From the NCBI RefSeq assembly GCF_004359525.2, contig NZ_SCWC02000002.1, forward strand, positions 1 to 64,000: DNA of 64,000 nucleotides, in the 5' to 3' direction. Numbering within the stretch: the first letter of the stretch is position 1; every line of letters starts with the position of its first letter. Of the stretch, positions 8,595-19,225 are shown piece by piece. The DNA is from Macrococcus equipercicus. GTDB taxonomy: Bacteria > Bacillota > Bacilli > Staphylococcales > Staphylococcaceae. A program made the translations under genes and the position numbers. The notes under the pieces were generated by a model. It was given only the letters and a program-made list of their open reading frames with translations. It did not search any database and was not told the DNA's origin.

Positions 8595-9890
8595 ATGACA
8601 AAGCACGAGCAGATTATTGCACATATTGAAGGGTTGAAGATCGGCAGCAAGATTTCTGTCAGACAAGTCGCCAAAGATTTAAAAGTATCAGAAGGAACGG
8701 CTTACCGGGCAATCAAAGATGCCGAGAACAGAGGGATTGTGTCGACGATAGAACGCGTCGGTACAGTGAGAATCGAGAAGAAGACACGTGAGACCATCGA
8801 TAATCTGACATTTGCTGAAATCGTCAAAATTATCGACGGCCAGGTGCTCGGTGGCAGAAGCGGACTGCATAAATCACTTGCCAAGTTCGCTATCGGCGCA
8901 ATGGAAGAGAAAGATGTAGCGAAATATCTCGGGGCGAATACGCTGCTTATCGTCGGTAACCGGCCGAACGTCCAGCAGATCGCCCTTGAAAAGGATACTG
9001 CAGTCTTGATCACCGGCGGCTTTGAAGCGGATGAATCCATCCGGCAGCTGGCTGATGCGAAAGGACTGCCTATCCTCTCATCTACTTATGACACGTTTAC
9101 AGTCGCCAACATGATCAACCGCGCGATCTACGACCAGCTGATTAAACAGGAAGTACTGTCTGTCGCAGAGATTTTGATTGCCGCTGACAAGACGAGCGTA
9201 CTTTATGACAGCGATACAGTGCGTGACTGGAAGGAATTATCCGTGTCATCCGGGCATACCCGCTTTCCCGTGCTGGATGAGCAGCAGAAAGTATGCGGCA
9301 TTGTCACACATAAAGATATTATCGACCAGGACAACAGTGTCAAGATTAAGAAGCTGATGACTAAAAACCCGATTACTGTATCAGAGAATTCAACAGTTGC
9401 TGCATGCGCCCATATTATGATCTGGGAAGGCATTGAACTTCTGCCGGTCATCTCAAGACAGCACAAGCTGACTGGGATCGTCACGCGTGAAGATGTGCTG
9501 CTGGCGATGCAGTCAGCAGACCGTCAGCCGCAGATCGGGCACACAATCAATGACCAGGTGCTGAAATATATGCGCTTTGAAGGCAATGCTATCACTGTCA
9601 GAATGACGCCTCAAATGTCGAGCAACCTCGGCACGGTCAGTAAATCGGTATTTGTCGCCATTATTGAAGAAGCAACGAAGCATGCGATGAAGCGCGAACG
9701 TAAGCGTGAGATTCTCATTGAAAGTCTGAACATTTATTTTCTGAAGACTGTGCCTATCGATTCGGAACTGTCGGTCGTGCTGCTGCAGCTGGATTCCGGC
9801 CGGAAGTTTGCGAAGCTGGAAGTGGATATATGCACCAAGCAGGAAACAGTCGCGAAGGCCATGCTGATGTGTCAGCTGATTGAAGCATAA
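8595..9890 (+). CDS. ytoI: YtoI-like HTH/DRTGG/CBS/hotdog protein
   Basis: A 431-residue modular protein: an N-terminal winged helix (about 1-60, with VAKDLKVSEGTAYRAIKDAE), a DRTGG domain (about 75-185), two CBS domains (about 190-310, with VTHKDIID and VTREDVLLA) and a C-terminal hotdog thioesterase-like domain (about 320-431). This order is that of Bacillus subtilis YtoI, and the neighbours YtpI and NrnA are the same. CBS and DRTGG domains usually bind adenine nucleotides, so a ligand-sensing regulatory role is likely but unproven. The hotdog part may bind an acyl-CoA. Confidence 0.88.
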   Translation: MTKHEQIIAHIEGLKIGSKISVRQVAKDLKVSEGTAYRAIKDAENRGIVSTIERVGTVRIEKKTRETIDNLTFAEIVKIIDGQVLGGRSGLHKSLAKFAIGAMEEKDVAKYLGANTLLIVGNRPNVQQIALEKDTAVLITGGFEADESIRQLADAKGLPILSSTYDTFTVANMINRAIYDQLIKQEVLSVAEILIAADKTSVLYDSDTVRDWKELSVSSGHTRFPVLDEQQKVCGIVTHKDIIDQDNSVKIKKLMTKNPITVSENSTVAACAHIMIWEGIELLPVISRQHKLTGIVTREDVLLAMQSADRQPQIGHTINDQVLKYMRFEGNAITVRMTPQMSSNLGTVSKSVFVAIIEEATKHAMKRERKREILIESLNIYFLKTVPIDSELSVVLLQLDSGRKFAKLEVDICTKQETVAKAMLMCQLIEA

Positions 9891-9893
9891 AAA

Positions 9894-9914
9894 AAGAAAG
9901 CCTTAAGCTTTCTT
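9894..9914. terminator. Bidirectional terminator between ytoI and ytpI
   Basis: An 8-base stem (9894-9901 with 9907-9914) with a 5-base loop and A and T runs on both sides. It overlaps the ytpI stop codon. Confidence 0.65.
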
Positions 9915-10253
9915 GTCTTTGTCGAGTTCTGCCCAAGCTCGATCTTCCTCATCAAAATACTGTTCAAAGTAGCGGCCTGCTTTAATACCATAATTGATAT
10001 TGGCGAGTCCGAAAACAATCAGCACTGCACAGATGATATAAGTCACAGCGCTTGAGAACAGCAGGAGCTGATTGCCGGCAAAAGCAATCATAAAGATGCC
10101 GAACATCATTCTGCCGCGCGCCCGGTGCCATGCACGTCTCACGTCGCGGTTTGTACGGAAATATTTAGCGAACTGATACAGTGAAAGCATGAAGGTGATG
10201 ATCATAATCAATACAGTCACTGAAATAATATAAGGAAAAACTGTCTGCCACAT
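9903..10253 (-). CDS. ytpI: YtpI-like membrane protein
   Basis: A 116-residue protein with three hydrophobic segments (about 6-28, 50-69, 73-93) and a charged C-terminus. Position between ytoI and nrnA is the same as for Bacillus subtilis ytpI; the function is not known. Start ATG at 10253 with GGAGGT upstream. It is transcribed against ytoI and away from nrnA. Confidence 0.75.
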   Translation of the reverse strand: MWQTVFPYIISVTVLIMIITFMLSLYQFAKYFRTNRDVRRAWHRARGRMMFGIFMIAFAGNQLLLFSSAVTYIICAVLIVFGLANINYGIKAGRYFEQYFDEEDRAWAELDKDKKA

Positions 10254-10321
10254 AACGAACGACCTCCAACTGCATTATAGCAATGACGATAAAAACTGTA
10301 AAACGATATTTAGGAGATATT

Positions 10322-11263
10322 ATGGATAACCAACAAATCAAGATACTGCAGAATATGCTGAATTTATATGATACGATCATCATTCACCGTCACGTCCGCC
10401 CGGATCCTGACGCACTAGGCTCACAGCTTGGACTGAAAACAGCGCTCCACAAAATGTGGCCGCGTAAAAAAGTGCTGGCCGTCGGTGATATGCCTGACAG
10501 CCTTCAGTTTTTCGGCGGCATGGATCAAGTGACGCCCGAGGACTATGAAGAGGCACTGGTTATCGTACTTGACACCGGCAATGCACCCCGCATCGATGGG
10601 GAGCATTATCAAGCAGGCAAATATTTGATTAAGATTGACCATCACCCGCCGGTCGACCAGTACGGGGAACTGAACATTGTCGATACGAAGTCGTCATCAA
10701 CGAGTGAGATGATCTATGAGATTTTATTGTTATGCGGCTACGGCGAGGATTATATTACCCAGGAGGTCGCTAAATACCTCTACTTAGGAATTGTAGGGGA
10801 CACCGGAAGATTCCTCTTTAATAACACGACGCCGCGCACGATGGAGATTACCTCAAAGCTGCTGAAATATAATATCAATCATACGACGCTGCTGAACCAA
10901 ATGGGTGAACGGCCGCTGAAGAGCATTCATTTCCAGGGCTACGTGCTGCAGCACTTCAGCTATGAAGACCATGTCGGCTTTATTTTTATCACGCAGGATG
11001 TGCTGGAGCAGTTTGATATCACAGCATCTGATGCTGCGCTCTTCGTCAACAGTATGAGTGATGTGGCAGGCATTGAAGCATGGGTGTTCGCAGTGGATGA
11101 AGGAGATCAGATCAGAGCGCGCATCCGCAGCAAGCGCGCAGTCATCAATGAGCTGGCAGCCCGCTATAACGGCGGCGGCCACCCGCTGGCGAGCGGTGCC
11201 ACGGTCTACAGCAGAGAAGCGTTTGAGCAGCTGGTGCGTGAGCTGAAAGAGACAGTGAAGTAA
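10322..11263 (+). CDS. nrnA: NrnA, DHH/DHHA1 oligoribonuclease and pAp phosphatase
   Basis: A 313-residue Mn2+-dependent phosphoesterase that degrades nanoRNAs and, in this family, also hydrolyses 3'-phosphoadenosine 5'-phosphate. DHH motifs: HRHVRPDPDALGSQ (D28, D30), VLDTGNAPRID (about 81-91) and KIDHHPP (about 104-110); the DHHA1 substrate loop is GGGHPLASGA near the C-terminus. The start at 10322 (MDNQQIK) follows AGGAGA; an upstream in-frame ATG at 10283 lacks a site. It is followed by dnaE after 12 bases. Confidence 0.92.
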   Translation: MDNQQIKILQNMLNLYDTIIIHRHVRPDPDALGSQLGLKTALHKMWPRKKVLAVGDMPDSLQFFGGMDQVTPEDYEEALVIVLDTGNAPRIDGEHYQAGKYLIKIDHHPPVDQYGELNIVDTKSSSTSEMIYEILLLCGYGEDYITQEVAKYLYLGIVGDTGRFLFNNTTPRTMEITSKLLKYNINHTTLLNQMGERPLKSIHFQGYVLQHFSYEDHVGFIFITQDVLEQFDITASDAALFVNSMSDVAGIEAWVFAVDEGDQIRARIRSKRAVINELAARYNGGGHPLASGATVYSREAFEQLVRELKETVK

Positions 11264-11275
11264 AGGAGAGAGCGT

Positions 11276-14200
11276 ATGGTCGTCCAGCTGAATATTCATA
11301 GTTGCTATGACTTATTGCAGTCCACGATAAGAATTAAAGAGCTTGCAGCAGCAGCGAAGGCAGATGGCCAGCACGCTCTCGCCTTAACGGATACGCATGT
11401 GTTGTTTGGTGTCCAGGCGTTTTATGAGACGTGCATAGCAGAGCAGATTAAGCCGATCATCGGCATGACGGTTCACTTGACTGACGGTAGTCATGAATTT
11501 GATGCGGTCATTCTTGCAAAGAACCAGACCGGCTATGATAATCTGCTGAAGCTGTCTTCGAAGATTCAGTTGAAGGGACTCACGACTGTGCCGCTGACGC
11601 TGTTTGACAGCTATCGTCAGCAGACCGTCGTTATTTTCAAGCAACTGCCTGCTGCCCTCAGTCATCTTGTGGATGATGAGAGCTACGCCTGCCATCTGTC
11701 AGCAGTGGCTGATGACAAGAAAGTCTATTTAGCGGCTGTACGTTATATGAAGCCGTCCGGTCTCAAAGACTTGACGGTCCTGCAGGCGATTGACAGCAAT
11801 GAAAAACTAATGCTTGAGTCCCTCGGTAACCGGACCGGCGATGACTATTTTAAGACATGTGAGCAGCTGGCAGCGCTTGACATCAACGAAGACTATATGG
11901 CGCGGACGGAAGAGATTGCGGCACTATGTCATGTGACGATTGAAGCGCTGCAAAAGCTGCCGAAATTTAAGACGCCTGACAACGAAACAAGCGATGATTA
12001 TTTATGGTCGCTGATTGAGCACGGCCGTCAGAAAATCAAGCATTTCGATGAGCGCTACGAACAGCGCGTGCAGCACGAATATCGTATTATCACTCAAATG
12101 GGGTTCAGCGATTATTTCCTTATTGTCGGTGATTTAATCAACTATGCCAAATCCCAGCATATTCTTGTCGGACCGGGGCGTGGTTCTTCAGGCGGCTCAC
12201 TCATCAGCTACCTGCTTAACATCACGATGATCGATCCGATTGAACACGGGCTGTTCTTTGAACGTTTTCTGAATCCTGAACGGGTGACTATGCCTGATAT
12301 TGACATCGACTTTGAAGATACAAGGCGCGAAGAAGTCATTCGTTACTGCATCGATAAATACGGTGCTTTCAATGTGAGTGGTATCGTCACTTTCGGCCAT
12401 CTGCTGGCCCGGGCTGTCATGCGTGACGTCGGACGGATACTGCAGTTCAGTGATGACGACTTGAAGTATGTATCCCATCTTATGCCGAAGAAGCTTGGCC
12501 TGACACTTAATGATGCTTATCAGCTTGATGACTTCAAGGCCTTTGTCAATAAGGATGACCGCCATCAGCAGTGGTTTGAGATTGCCTGTCAGCTGGAAGG
12601 GCTGCCGCGTCATACATCAACTCATGCAGCAGGCATCATCATCCATGACCAGCTATTGACAGACTACGTCCCGCTGCTGCCGGGGGACGGCATCAACTTG
12701 ACGCAGTGGACAATGACGGAAGTAGAACGGCTCGGCCTGCTGAAGATCGATTTTCTCGGTCTCCGCAACTTGACGATTATTCAGCGCGTGCTGAATCAGG
12801 CGGGCATTAAATTGACGACAGATACTATCCGCTATGATGATCAAGACGTCTTCCGCGGCCTGTCAGCTGCTGATACGAGCGGTGTCTTCCAGTTGGAGTC
12901 AGAAGGCATGAGAAATGTTTTAAGACGGCTTCAGCCGGAGAGTTTTGAAGATATCGTTGCCGTGCTTAGTCTCTACAGGCCGGGACCGATGGAGCAGATT
13001 CCGCTCTATATCGACAGACGTCACGGAGCACCGGTCACTTATCTTCATCCTGACCTTGAACCGATTCTCGGTAAAACATACGGCGTCATCATCTACCAGG
13101 AGCAGATTATGCAGATCGCGAGCCGGTTTGCGGGGTTCTCGTTAGGTGAAGCGGATAATTTAAGGCGGGCGATGAGCAAGAAGAAGCGCGATGTCCTTGA
13201 AGCGGAGAAGCAGCACTTCATCGCAGGCAGTGAGACAAACGGCTACGACCGGGAGACGGCAGAACAGATCTATCAGCTGATTCTGAAGTTTGCGGATTAC
13301 GGGTTTCCGAGAGCACATGCTGTAGCTTACAGCCAGATCGCCTATATAATGATGTATTTGAAAGTCCATTACCCGGCCTTTTTCTATGCCGCTATTATGA
13401 GTAATGTCATCGGCAGCGAGGATAAGACGGCAGCCTTTATCAGCGAGCTGAAAACTAAGAACATCCCTTATACGAAGCCGTCCATCAATAGCTCCCACTG
13501 GTTTGTTCGAGCAGTCGACGGTTCTGTCGTACTGTCACTCGGCATGATCAAAGGAATCGGTTATAGAACAGTGATGGACATTATTGACGAACGGAAAAAT
13601 GGTCCGTTTACTGACTTGTATGATGTAATCCATCGCCTGCCGGCAAAAACTGTGACACGGCCGGTGCTTGAAGCATTGATTTTAACAGGGGCGTTTGATG
13701 AGTTTGAGCTGAACCGGGCCACACTGCTTGCCTCGCTCGACGAGGCATTGAATACAGGCGGCCGGACGGAAGGTGATCATTTCCTGGAAGACCTCGGCTT
13801 CAGTCTGAAGAAGAAGTACCGGCATCACGAGGAGATGACAGAAGAGCAGCAGGCGGCTTTAGAATTTGACCATCTCGGCTTCTTTCTGTCAGAGCATCCG
13901 GTTGAGAAATTGTTCAGCGCCCATCTCTATCTGCCGCTCTACCAGATTCAGCAGGCAGCGGCGGGCCGCTATATACTGGCAGCAGTCAGCGCAGTGCGGC
14001 GAATCCGGACGAAGAAAGGACAGCCCATGGCGTTCGCAAAAGTAATGGACGGGGTGAAGGAACTGGAGCTTGTCATCTTCCCTGATGTCTTTAAGACAGT
14101 TGAAGCGGTTCTGCAGAAAAATGCAGTCGTCGTCATCAAGGGCAAGTTCGATAAAGAAAAGCTCATTGTTGACATGGTGCAGTCGTTCGATTCGTTCAAG

Positions 14201-14392
14201 ACACATTACATGAATCAGCTGAAGGAAATATATGTGCTGAAAAAGCCTGAATTACCACTCGGACAAGGTCCGATCAAGCTGTTTGAATATTCGATGGCAA
14301 CCGGGACCAGCGAGCAGCTCGCGATGATCGATAAAACGACCGCAGGACAGCTGCTGGAAACTTATCCGCCGGAAATGATACGGGTGATTTAA
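11276..14392 (+). CDS. dnaE: DNA polymerase III alpha subunit DnaE
   Basis: A 1038-residue C-family replicative polymerase, the error-prone DnaE partner of PolC in Bacillota. Order: PHP domain (about 1-200), polymerase core with GPGRGSSGGS (about 300-309) and the catalytic aspartates in PDIDIDFED (about 339-347), helix-hairpin-helix region, and OB fold near 890-1000. The PHP motif reads TDTHVLFG instead of TDH, as in staphylococcal DnaE, so PHP metal binding is probably lost. The size matches Staphylococcus DnaE. It is probably co-transcribed with nrnA. Confidence 0.95.
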   Translation: MVVQLNIHSCYDLLQSTIRIKELAAAAKADGQHALALTDTHVLFGVQAFYETCIAEQIKPIIGMTVHLTDGSHEFDAVILAKNQTGYDNLLKLSSKIQLKGLTTVPLTLFDSYRQQTVVIFKQLPAALSHLVDDESYACHLSAVADDKKVYLAAVRYMKPSGLKDLTVLQAIDSNEKLMLESLGNRTGDDYFKTCEQLAALDINEDYMARTEEIAALCHVTIEALQKLPKFKTPDNETSDDYLWSLIEHGRQKIKHFDERYEQRVQHEYRIITQMGFSDYFLIVGDLINYAKSQHILVGPGRGSSGGSLISYLLNITMIDPIEHGLFFERFLNPERVTMPDIDIDFEDTRREEVIRYCIDKYGAFNVSGIVTFGHLLARAVMRDVGRILQFSDDDLKYVSHLMPKKLGLTLNDAYQLDDFKAFVNKDDRHQQWFEIACQLEGLPRHTSTHAAGIIIHDQLLTDYVPLLPGDGINLTQWTMTEVERLGLLKIDFLGLRNLTIIQRVLNQAGIKLTTDTIRYDDQDVFRGLSAADTSGVFQLESEGMRNVLRRLQPESFEDIVAVLSLYRPGPMEQIPLYIDRRHGAPVTYLHPDLEPILGKTYGVIIYQEQIMQIASRFAGFSLGEADNLRRAMSKKKRDVLEAEKQHFIAGSETNGYDRETAEQIYQLILKFADYGFPRAHAVAYSQIAYIMMYLKVHYPAFFYAAIMSNVIGSEDKTAAFISELKTKNIPYTKPSINSSHWFVRAVDGSVVLSLGMIKGIGYRTVMDIIDERKNGPFTDLYDVIHRLPAKTVTRPVLEALILTGAFDEFELNRATLLASLDEALNTGGRTEGDHFLEDLGFSLKKKYRHHEEMTEEQQAALEFDHLGFFLSEHPVEKLFSAHLYLPLYQIQQAAAGRYILAAVSAVRRIRTKKGQPMAFAKVMDGVKELELVIFPDVFKTVEAVLQKNAVVVIKGKFDKEKLIVDMVQSFDSFKTHYMNQLKEIYVLKKPELPLGQGPIKLFEYSMATGTSEQLAMIDKTTAGQLLETYPPEMIRVI

Positions 14393-14426
14393 CCTTTTAT
14401 ATGGCGGGTCTTTATGATATAGTAGT

Positions 14427-14457
14427 CCGTAGTGGTCAGACCACTACGGCTATTTTT
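14427..14457 (+). terminator. Terminator after dnaE
   Basis: A perfect 9-base GC-rich stem (14427-14435 with 14441-14449) and 5-base loop, followed by a T-rich tract. Confidence 0.75.
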
Positions 14458-14462
14458 GATGA

Positions 14463-14530
14463 CTGCTGAAATGAGGTGCCGGGTGACCCGGATAAGATGC
14501 TGTCAGCAGCTGTTCAATTGGTTGTATAAT
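14463..14530 (+). promoter_or_regulatory. Structured region and -10 box upstream of the malic enzyme gene
   Basis: CTGCTGA (14463-14469) can pair with TCAGCAG (14503-14509) and encloses the short palindrome CCGGGTGACCCGG (14479-14491). A TATAAT at 14525-14530 is a likely -10 box for the malic enzyme gene; the -35 is weak. The palindromes would lie upstream of the transcription start and could bind a regulator. Function is a guess. Confidence 0.35.
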
Positions 14531-14571
14531 CTAATGACCGATACAAAGCTGAAGTCGAAAGGATGAAGAAA

Positions 14572-15801
14572 TTGTCACTGAAAGATGATGCATTATATTT
14601 ACATAGAGTCAAGCAGGGCAAGCTTGAAATCAAATCCAAAGTTACCGTGAGAAATGGCGCCGATCTGTCACTCGCTTATTCTCCGGGTGTGGCAGAGCCA
14701 TGCAAAGCAATCTTTGAAGATGAGAGAAAAGTATTCGATTATACAATGAAAGGTAACACAGTAGCCGTAGTCACTGACGGAACAGCAGTGCTTGGTCTCG
14801 GCAATATCGGGGCTGAGGCAAGTCTGCCGGTTATGGAAGGTAAGGCAGTACTATTCAAAGGATTTGCCGGCGTTGACGCATTTCCGATTGCACTGAAAAC
14901 GACGGATGTAGATACAATCGTTGAGACGGTGAAGCTGCTTGAACCGAACTTCGGCGGCGTTAACTTGGAAGACATTTCAGCGCCGCGCTGTTTTGAGATT
15001 GAGACGCGTCTGAAGAAGGAGACGAATATCCCTGTCTTCCATGACGATCAGCACGGGACAGCGATTGTCACAGTGGCGGGTCTGCTGAACGCCTTGAAGT
15101 TGACAGGACGTACGCTTGCCGATATTAAAGTCGTATTGAACGGCGCAGGCGCAGCAGGTATCGCCATTGTCAAACTGCTGTACAGCTACGGTGTAAGAAA
15201 CATGGTGATGTGTGATTCACGCGGTGCGATTTTTGAAGGACGCAGCTACGGCATGAATCCGACGAAAGATGAAGTCGCTCAGTGGACGAATAAGGACAAA
15301 GTAGAAGGGTCACTGCATGATGTGATTAACGGCGCTGATGTCTTCATCGGTGTATCTGTTGAAGGCGCGCTGACTGAAGAGATGGTCAGAACGATGGCGA
15401 CAGACCCGATCATCTTTGCGATGGCGAATCCAAATCCTGAGATCATGCCTGACAAAGCGATCGCAGCGGGTGCTAAAGTGGTCGGGACGGGACGCTCTGA
15501 TTTTCCGAACCAGGTCAACAATGTACTGGCTTTCCCTGGTATTTTCCGCGGTGCATTAGATGTCCGCGCGACACATATCAATGAAGACATGAAGCGTGCT
15601 GCTGTTGAAGCGATCGCTCAGCTGATCAGTGACGATGAACTTAAACCAGATTATGTCATTCCGGGCCCGTTTGATAAACGCGTCGCGCCGAGCGTAGCAA
15701 AAGCAGTCGCAACAGCGGCCATGGAATCAGGCGTCAGCCGTATTAAAGTCAATCCTGATGATGTCGAGAACAAGACTTACGACCTGTCGGATTTAGAATA
15801 A
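14572..15801 (+). CDS. NAD(P)-dependent malic enzyme
   Basis: A 409-residue enzyme for oxidative decarboxylation of malate to pyruvate. It has the N-terminal malic domain (SLAYSPGVAEPCKAI near 40-54) and the NAD-binding domain with VVLNGAGAAGIAIVKLL (about 186-202). I take TTG at 14572 as the start (MSLKDDALYLHR): the usual family N-terminus begins MSLRDEAL, the length then equals the staphylococcal protein, and AAAGGATG at 14558-14565 is correctly spaced. The ATG at 14563 would lie inside that ribosome site. The downstream accDA genes suggest a link of NADPH and pyruvate supply to fatty acid synthesis. Confidence 0.92.
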   Translation: MSLKDDALYLHRVKQGKLEIKSKVTVRNGADLSLAYSPGVAEPCKAIFEDERKVFDYTMKGNTVAVVTDGTAVLGLGNIGAEASLPVMEGKAVLFKGFAGVDAFPIALKTTDVDTIVETVKLLEPNFGGVNLEDISAPRCFEIETRLKKETNIPVFHDDQHGTAIVTVAGLLNALKLTGRTLADIKVVLNGAGAAGIAIVKLLYSYGVRNMVMCDSRGAIFEGRSYGMNPTKDEVAQWTNKDKVEGSLHDVINGADVFIGVSVEGALTEEMVRTMATDPIIFAMANPNPEIMPDKAIAAGAKVVGTGRSDFPNQVNNVLAFPGIFRGALDVRATHINEDMKRAAVEAIAQLISDDELKPDYVIPGPFDKRVAPSVAKAVATAAMESGVSRIKVNPDDVENKTYDLSDLE

Positions 15802-15814
15802 GAGGTGGAAGACC

Positions 15815-16237
15815 TTGACTGAAAAGCAGCAGAAAGGATTCGTCTCTGTTGTTCATGAACTGCAGGAAATTATAATGGATAACCATTTATCACCAGGAGA
15901 CAAGCTGCCTTCTGAGCGCTATTTAAGTGAGAAACTGAATATCAGCAGGTCCAGTGTCAGAGAAGCGCTGCGGGCAATGGAACTGATTGGTATCATTTCG
16001 ACAAAAAGAGGAGAAGGAACTTTTCTCTCCAATATGGACGACCATCAATTATTTGAACTCATCGGCAGCTACTTGATCTCATCGGATAAGCAGATCAATG
16101 AAATTACAGAGTTCAAGAAAGTGATAGAGCATCATTTGACTGAGACGGGTTCGGATAACTTCATCATGACCCGGGTCGGTAATTTGCTGAGGCATTATGA
16201 ACGTGCCTTTAATGAGCAGGAGGATACAGATGTTTAA
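15815..16237 (+). CDS. Short GntR/FadR-family transcriptional regulator
   Basis: A 140-residue protein with a complete GntR winged helix (about 10-75, including [21 protein letters not shown] and [11 protein letters not shown]) and only a stub of the C-terminal effector domain, which normally brings such proteins to about 230 residues. TTG start at 15815 with GAGGTGG at 15802-15808. Its end overlaps the accD start by 8 bases, so it is embedded in a malic enzyme-regulator-accD-accA cluster. A role in controlling fatty acid initiation or malic enzyme is suggested by position only. The small domain may bind no ligand. Confidence 0.78.
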   Translation: MTEKQQKGFVSVVHELQEIIMDNHLSPGDKLPSERYLSEKLNISRSSVREALRAMELIGIISTKRGEGTFLSNMDDHQLFELIGSYLISSDKQINEITEFKKVIEHHLTETGSDNFIMTRVGNLLRHYERAFNEQEDTDV

Positions 16238-17105
16238 AGATATTTTTAAGCGGTCAAGCAATAAGAAGAAAAAATATGTTGTCGTTCAGAATATGAAGGA
16301 CACTGATGTCCCTGAAGGTATTATGACTAAGTGTCCGAAGTGCAAAAAAATCATGTATACGAAGGAACTGAGAAAGAACTTAAATGTGTGTACGAACTGT
16401 GATTATCATCTGGCATTGACAGCTCATGAGCGCATTCAAGTGATTGTCGACAAAGGCAGCTTCAAAGAGTTTGATGCCGGCATGACGTCTGCCAATCCGC
16501 TTGATTTCCCGGACTATCTTGAGAAACTTGAGAAAGATAAGAAAAAGACAGAGCTGAATGAAGCCATTGTGACCGGGATAGGAGAAATTGACGGCATGCC
16601 GCTTGGTATTTGTGTGATGGACTCCAGATTCCGTATGGGCTCGATGGGCTCTGTTGTCGGTGAGAAAATATGCCGCATCATTGACCATTGTACAGAGCAC
16701 AGACTGCCGTTCGTCATTTTCACAGCAAGCGGCGGTGCACGGATGCAGGAAGGGATTCTGTCACTCATGCAGATGGCAAAGACAAGCGTGGCGATCAAGC
16801 GTCACAGCGACCAGGGTCTGTTATATATTTCCTATATGACGCATCCGACAACAGGCGGCGTCAGCGCGAGCTTTGCTTCTGTCGGTGATATCAATCTGGC
16901 TGAGCCGGAGAGCCTGATCGGCTTTGCCGGCAGACGCATCATCGAACAGACGATCGGCGAGAAGCTTCCTGATGACTTCCAGACTGCTGAATTTCTGCTT
17001 GAGCACGGACAGCTCGATAAAGTTGTGCACCGTAAAAATATGCGGGACATTCTGAAGCAGCTTCTATTAATGCATGGAGGTAAATCCAATGGTACTTCAA
17101 TTTGA
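16230..17105 (+). CDS. accD: Acetyl-CoA carboxylase carboxyltransferase subunit beta
   Basis: A 291-residue subunit of the carboxyltransferase that makes malonyl-CoA with AccA. The N-terminal zinc ribbon has C35, C38, C54 and C57, followed by the crotonase-like domain with [12 protein letters not shown] and [13 protein letters not shown]. Start at 16230 (MFKDIFK) after CAGGAGGA; the longer frame upstream overlaps the regulator more. It overlaps accA by 17 bases, implying coupled 1:1 synthesis. Confidence 0.94.
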   Translation: MFKDIFKRSSNKKKKYVVVQNMKDTDVPEGIMTKCPKCKKIMYTKELRKNLNVCTNCDYHLALTAHERIQVIVDKGSFKEFDAGMTSANPLDFPDYLEKLEKDKKKTELNEAIVTGIGEIDGMPLGICVMDSRFRMGSMGSVVGEKICRIIDHCTEHRLPFVIFTASGGARMQEGILSLMQMAKTSVAIKRHSDQGLLYISYMTHPTTGGVSASFASVGDINLAEPESLIGFAGRRIIEQTIGEKLPDDFQTAEFLLEHGQLDKVVHRKNMRDILKQLLLMHGGKSNGTSI

Positions 17106-18036
17106 GAAACCACTTGTCAAACTGGACAATAAAATAAAAGACCTCGAAAAATATATGGTGAATAAAAATGTGGACCTGACAGGTGAAATCAGCCAGCTGC
17201 AGCAGGAACGCCATGAAAAATTTGTCGAGATCTATGCTAACTTGACGCCATGGCAGCGTGTGCAGATCGCACGGCTGGGAGAGCGTCCGACGTCCCTTGA
17301 TTACATCATGGAAATCTTTGATGAGTTCATTGAACTTCATGGTGACAGAACGTTCAGAGATGACCCGGCACTGATCGGCGGCATCGGACTGTACAAAGGG
17401 ATGCCGGTTACAGTTATCGGCCATCAGCGCGGTAAAGATACAAAGGACAACATTTACCGTAACTTCGGTATGGCGCATCCTGAAGGCTACCGTAAAGCAC
17501 TGCGGCTTATGAAACAGGCGGAGAAGTTCAACCGTCCGGTCATCTGCTTCATCGATACGAAAGGCGCTTATCCAGGGAAAGCAGCTGAAGAGCGCGGACA
17601 GAGCGAATCCATCGCCCGCAACTTAGTGGAAATGGCAGGCCTTAAAGTACCGGTCATCTCCATTGTCATCGGCGAAGGAGGAAGCGGCGGCGCACTTGGT
17701 CTCGGCGTCTGCAACCACTTACTCATGCTTGAGAACTCCACTTATTCCGTCATCTCTCCTGAAGGTGCGGCAGCGCTGCTCTGGAAAGACAGCGCGCAAG
17801 CTCAGCGTGCAGCTGAATCGATGAAAATCACAGGTCCTGACCTATTGGAACTGGGCGTTGTCGACTATTTGATTGAAGAAGTGCTCGGCGGTGCACATCA
17901 GGACGTCAAACAGCAGAGCCGGCTGATTAATCAGCAGCTCGAGCAGTCATTAAGCGAGCTGCGCGAACTCAGCGCAGACCAGCTGCTTGACCAGCGCTAT
18001 AACAAATATCGCACTATCGGCCAGTTTGAAGAATAA
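17089..18036 (+). CDS. accA: Acetyl-CoA carboxylase carboxyltransferase subunit alpha
   Basis: A 315-residue partner of AccD. The N-terminal coiled helix is followed by the crotonase-like fold, with [20 protein letters not shown] and [14 protein letters not shown] as typical motifs. Start at 17089 (MVLQFEKP) with GGAGG at 17076-17080, inside the end of accD. A terminator follows at 18041-18101, so accDA does not normally run into pfkA. Confidence 0.95.
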   Translation: MVLQFEKPLVKLDNKIKDLEKYMVNKNVDLTGEISQLQQERHEKFVEIYANLTPWQRVQIARLGERPTSLDYIMEIFDEFIELHGDRTFRDDPALIGGIGLYKGMPVTVIGHQRGKDTKDNIYRNFGMAHPEGYRKALRLMKQAEKFNRPVICFIDTKGAYPGKAAEERGQSESIARNLVEMAGLKVPVISIVIGEGGSGGALGLGVCNHLLMLENSTYSVISPEGAAALLWKDSAQAQRAAESMKITGPDLLELGVVDYLIEEVLGGAHQDVKQQSRLINQQLEQSLSELRELSADQLLDQRYNKYRTIGQFEE

Positions 18037-18040
18037 TATG

Positions 18041-18101
18041 AAGAAGTTTACCGGTGCTCGTCTGCATTTTAATGAATGATGAGGGCGCCGGTAAGCTTCT
18101 T
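18041..18101 (+). terminator. Terminator after accA
   Basis: A long imperfect stem: AAGAAG (18041-18046) pairs with CTTCTT (18096-18101), TTACCGG with CCGGTAA, and an inner CTCGTC with GATGAG; a T-rich tract follows. Confidence 0.75.
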
Positions 18102-18124
18102 TCATTATTGCGGACCATAAAACG

Positions 18125-19179
<1,055 letters not shown>

Positions 19180-19225
19180 ATATGCAGCATCATTAAAATA
19201 ACTAATTGACGGAGGCTCATGACCC

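Noticed and set aside
14400..14426. Possible short coding frame after dnaE
   Set aside because: No ribosome site and immediately followed by the dnaE terminator.
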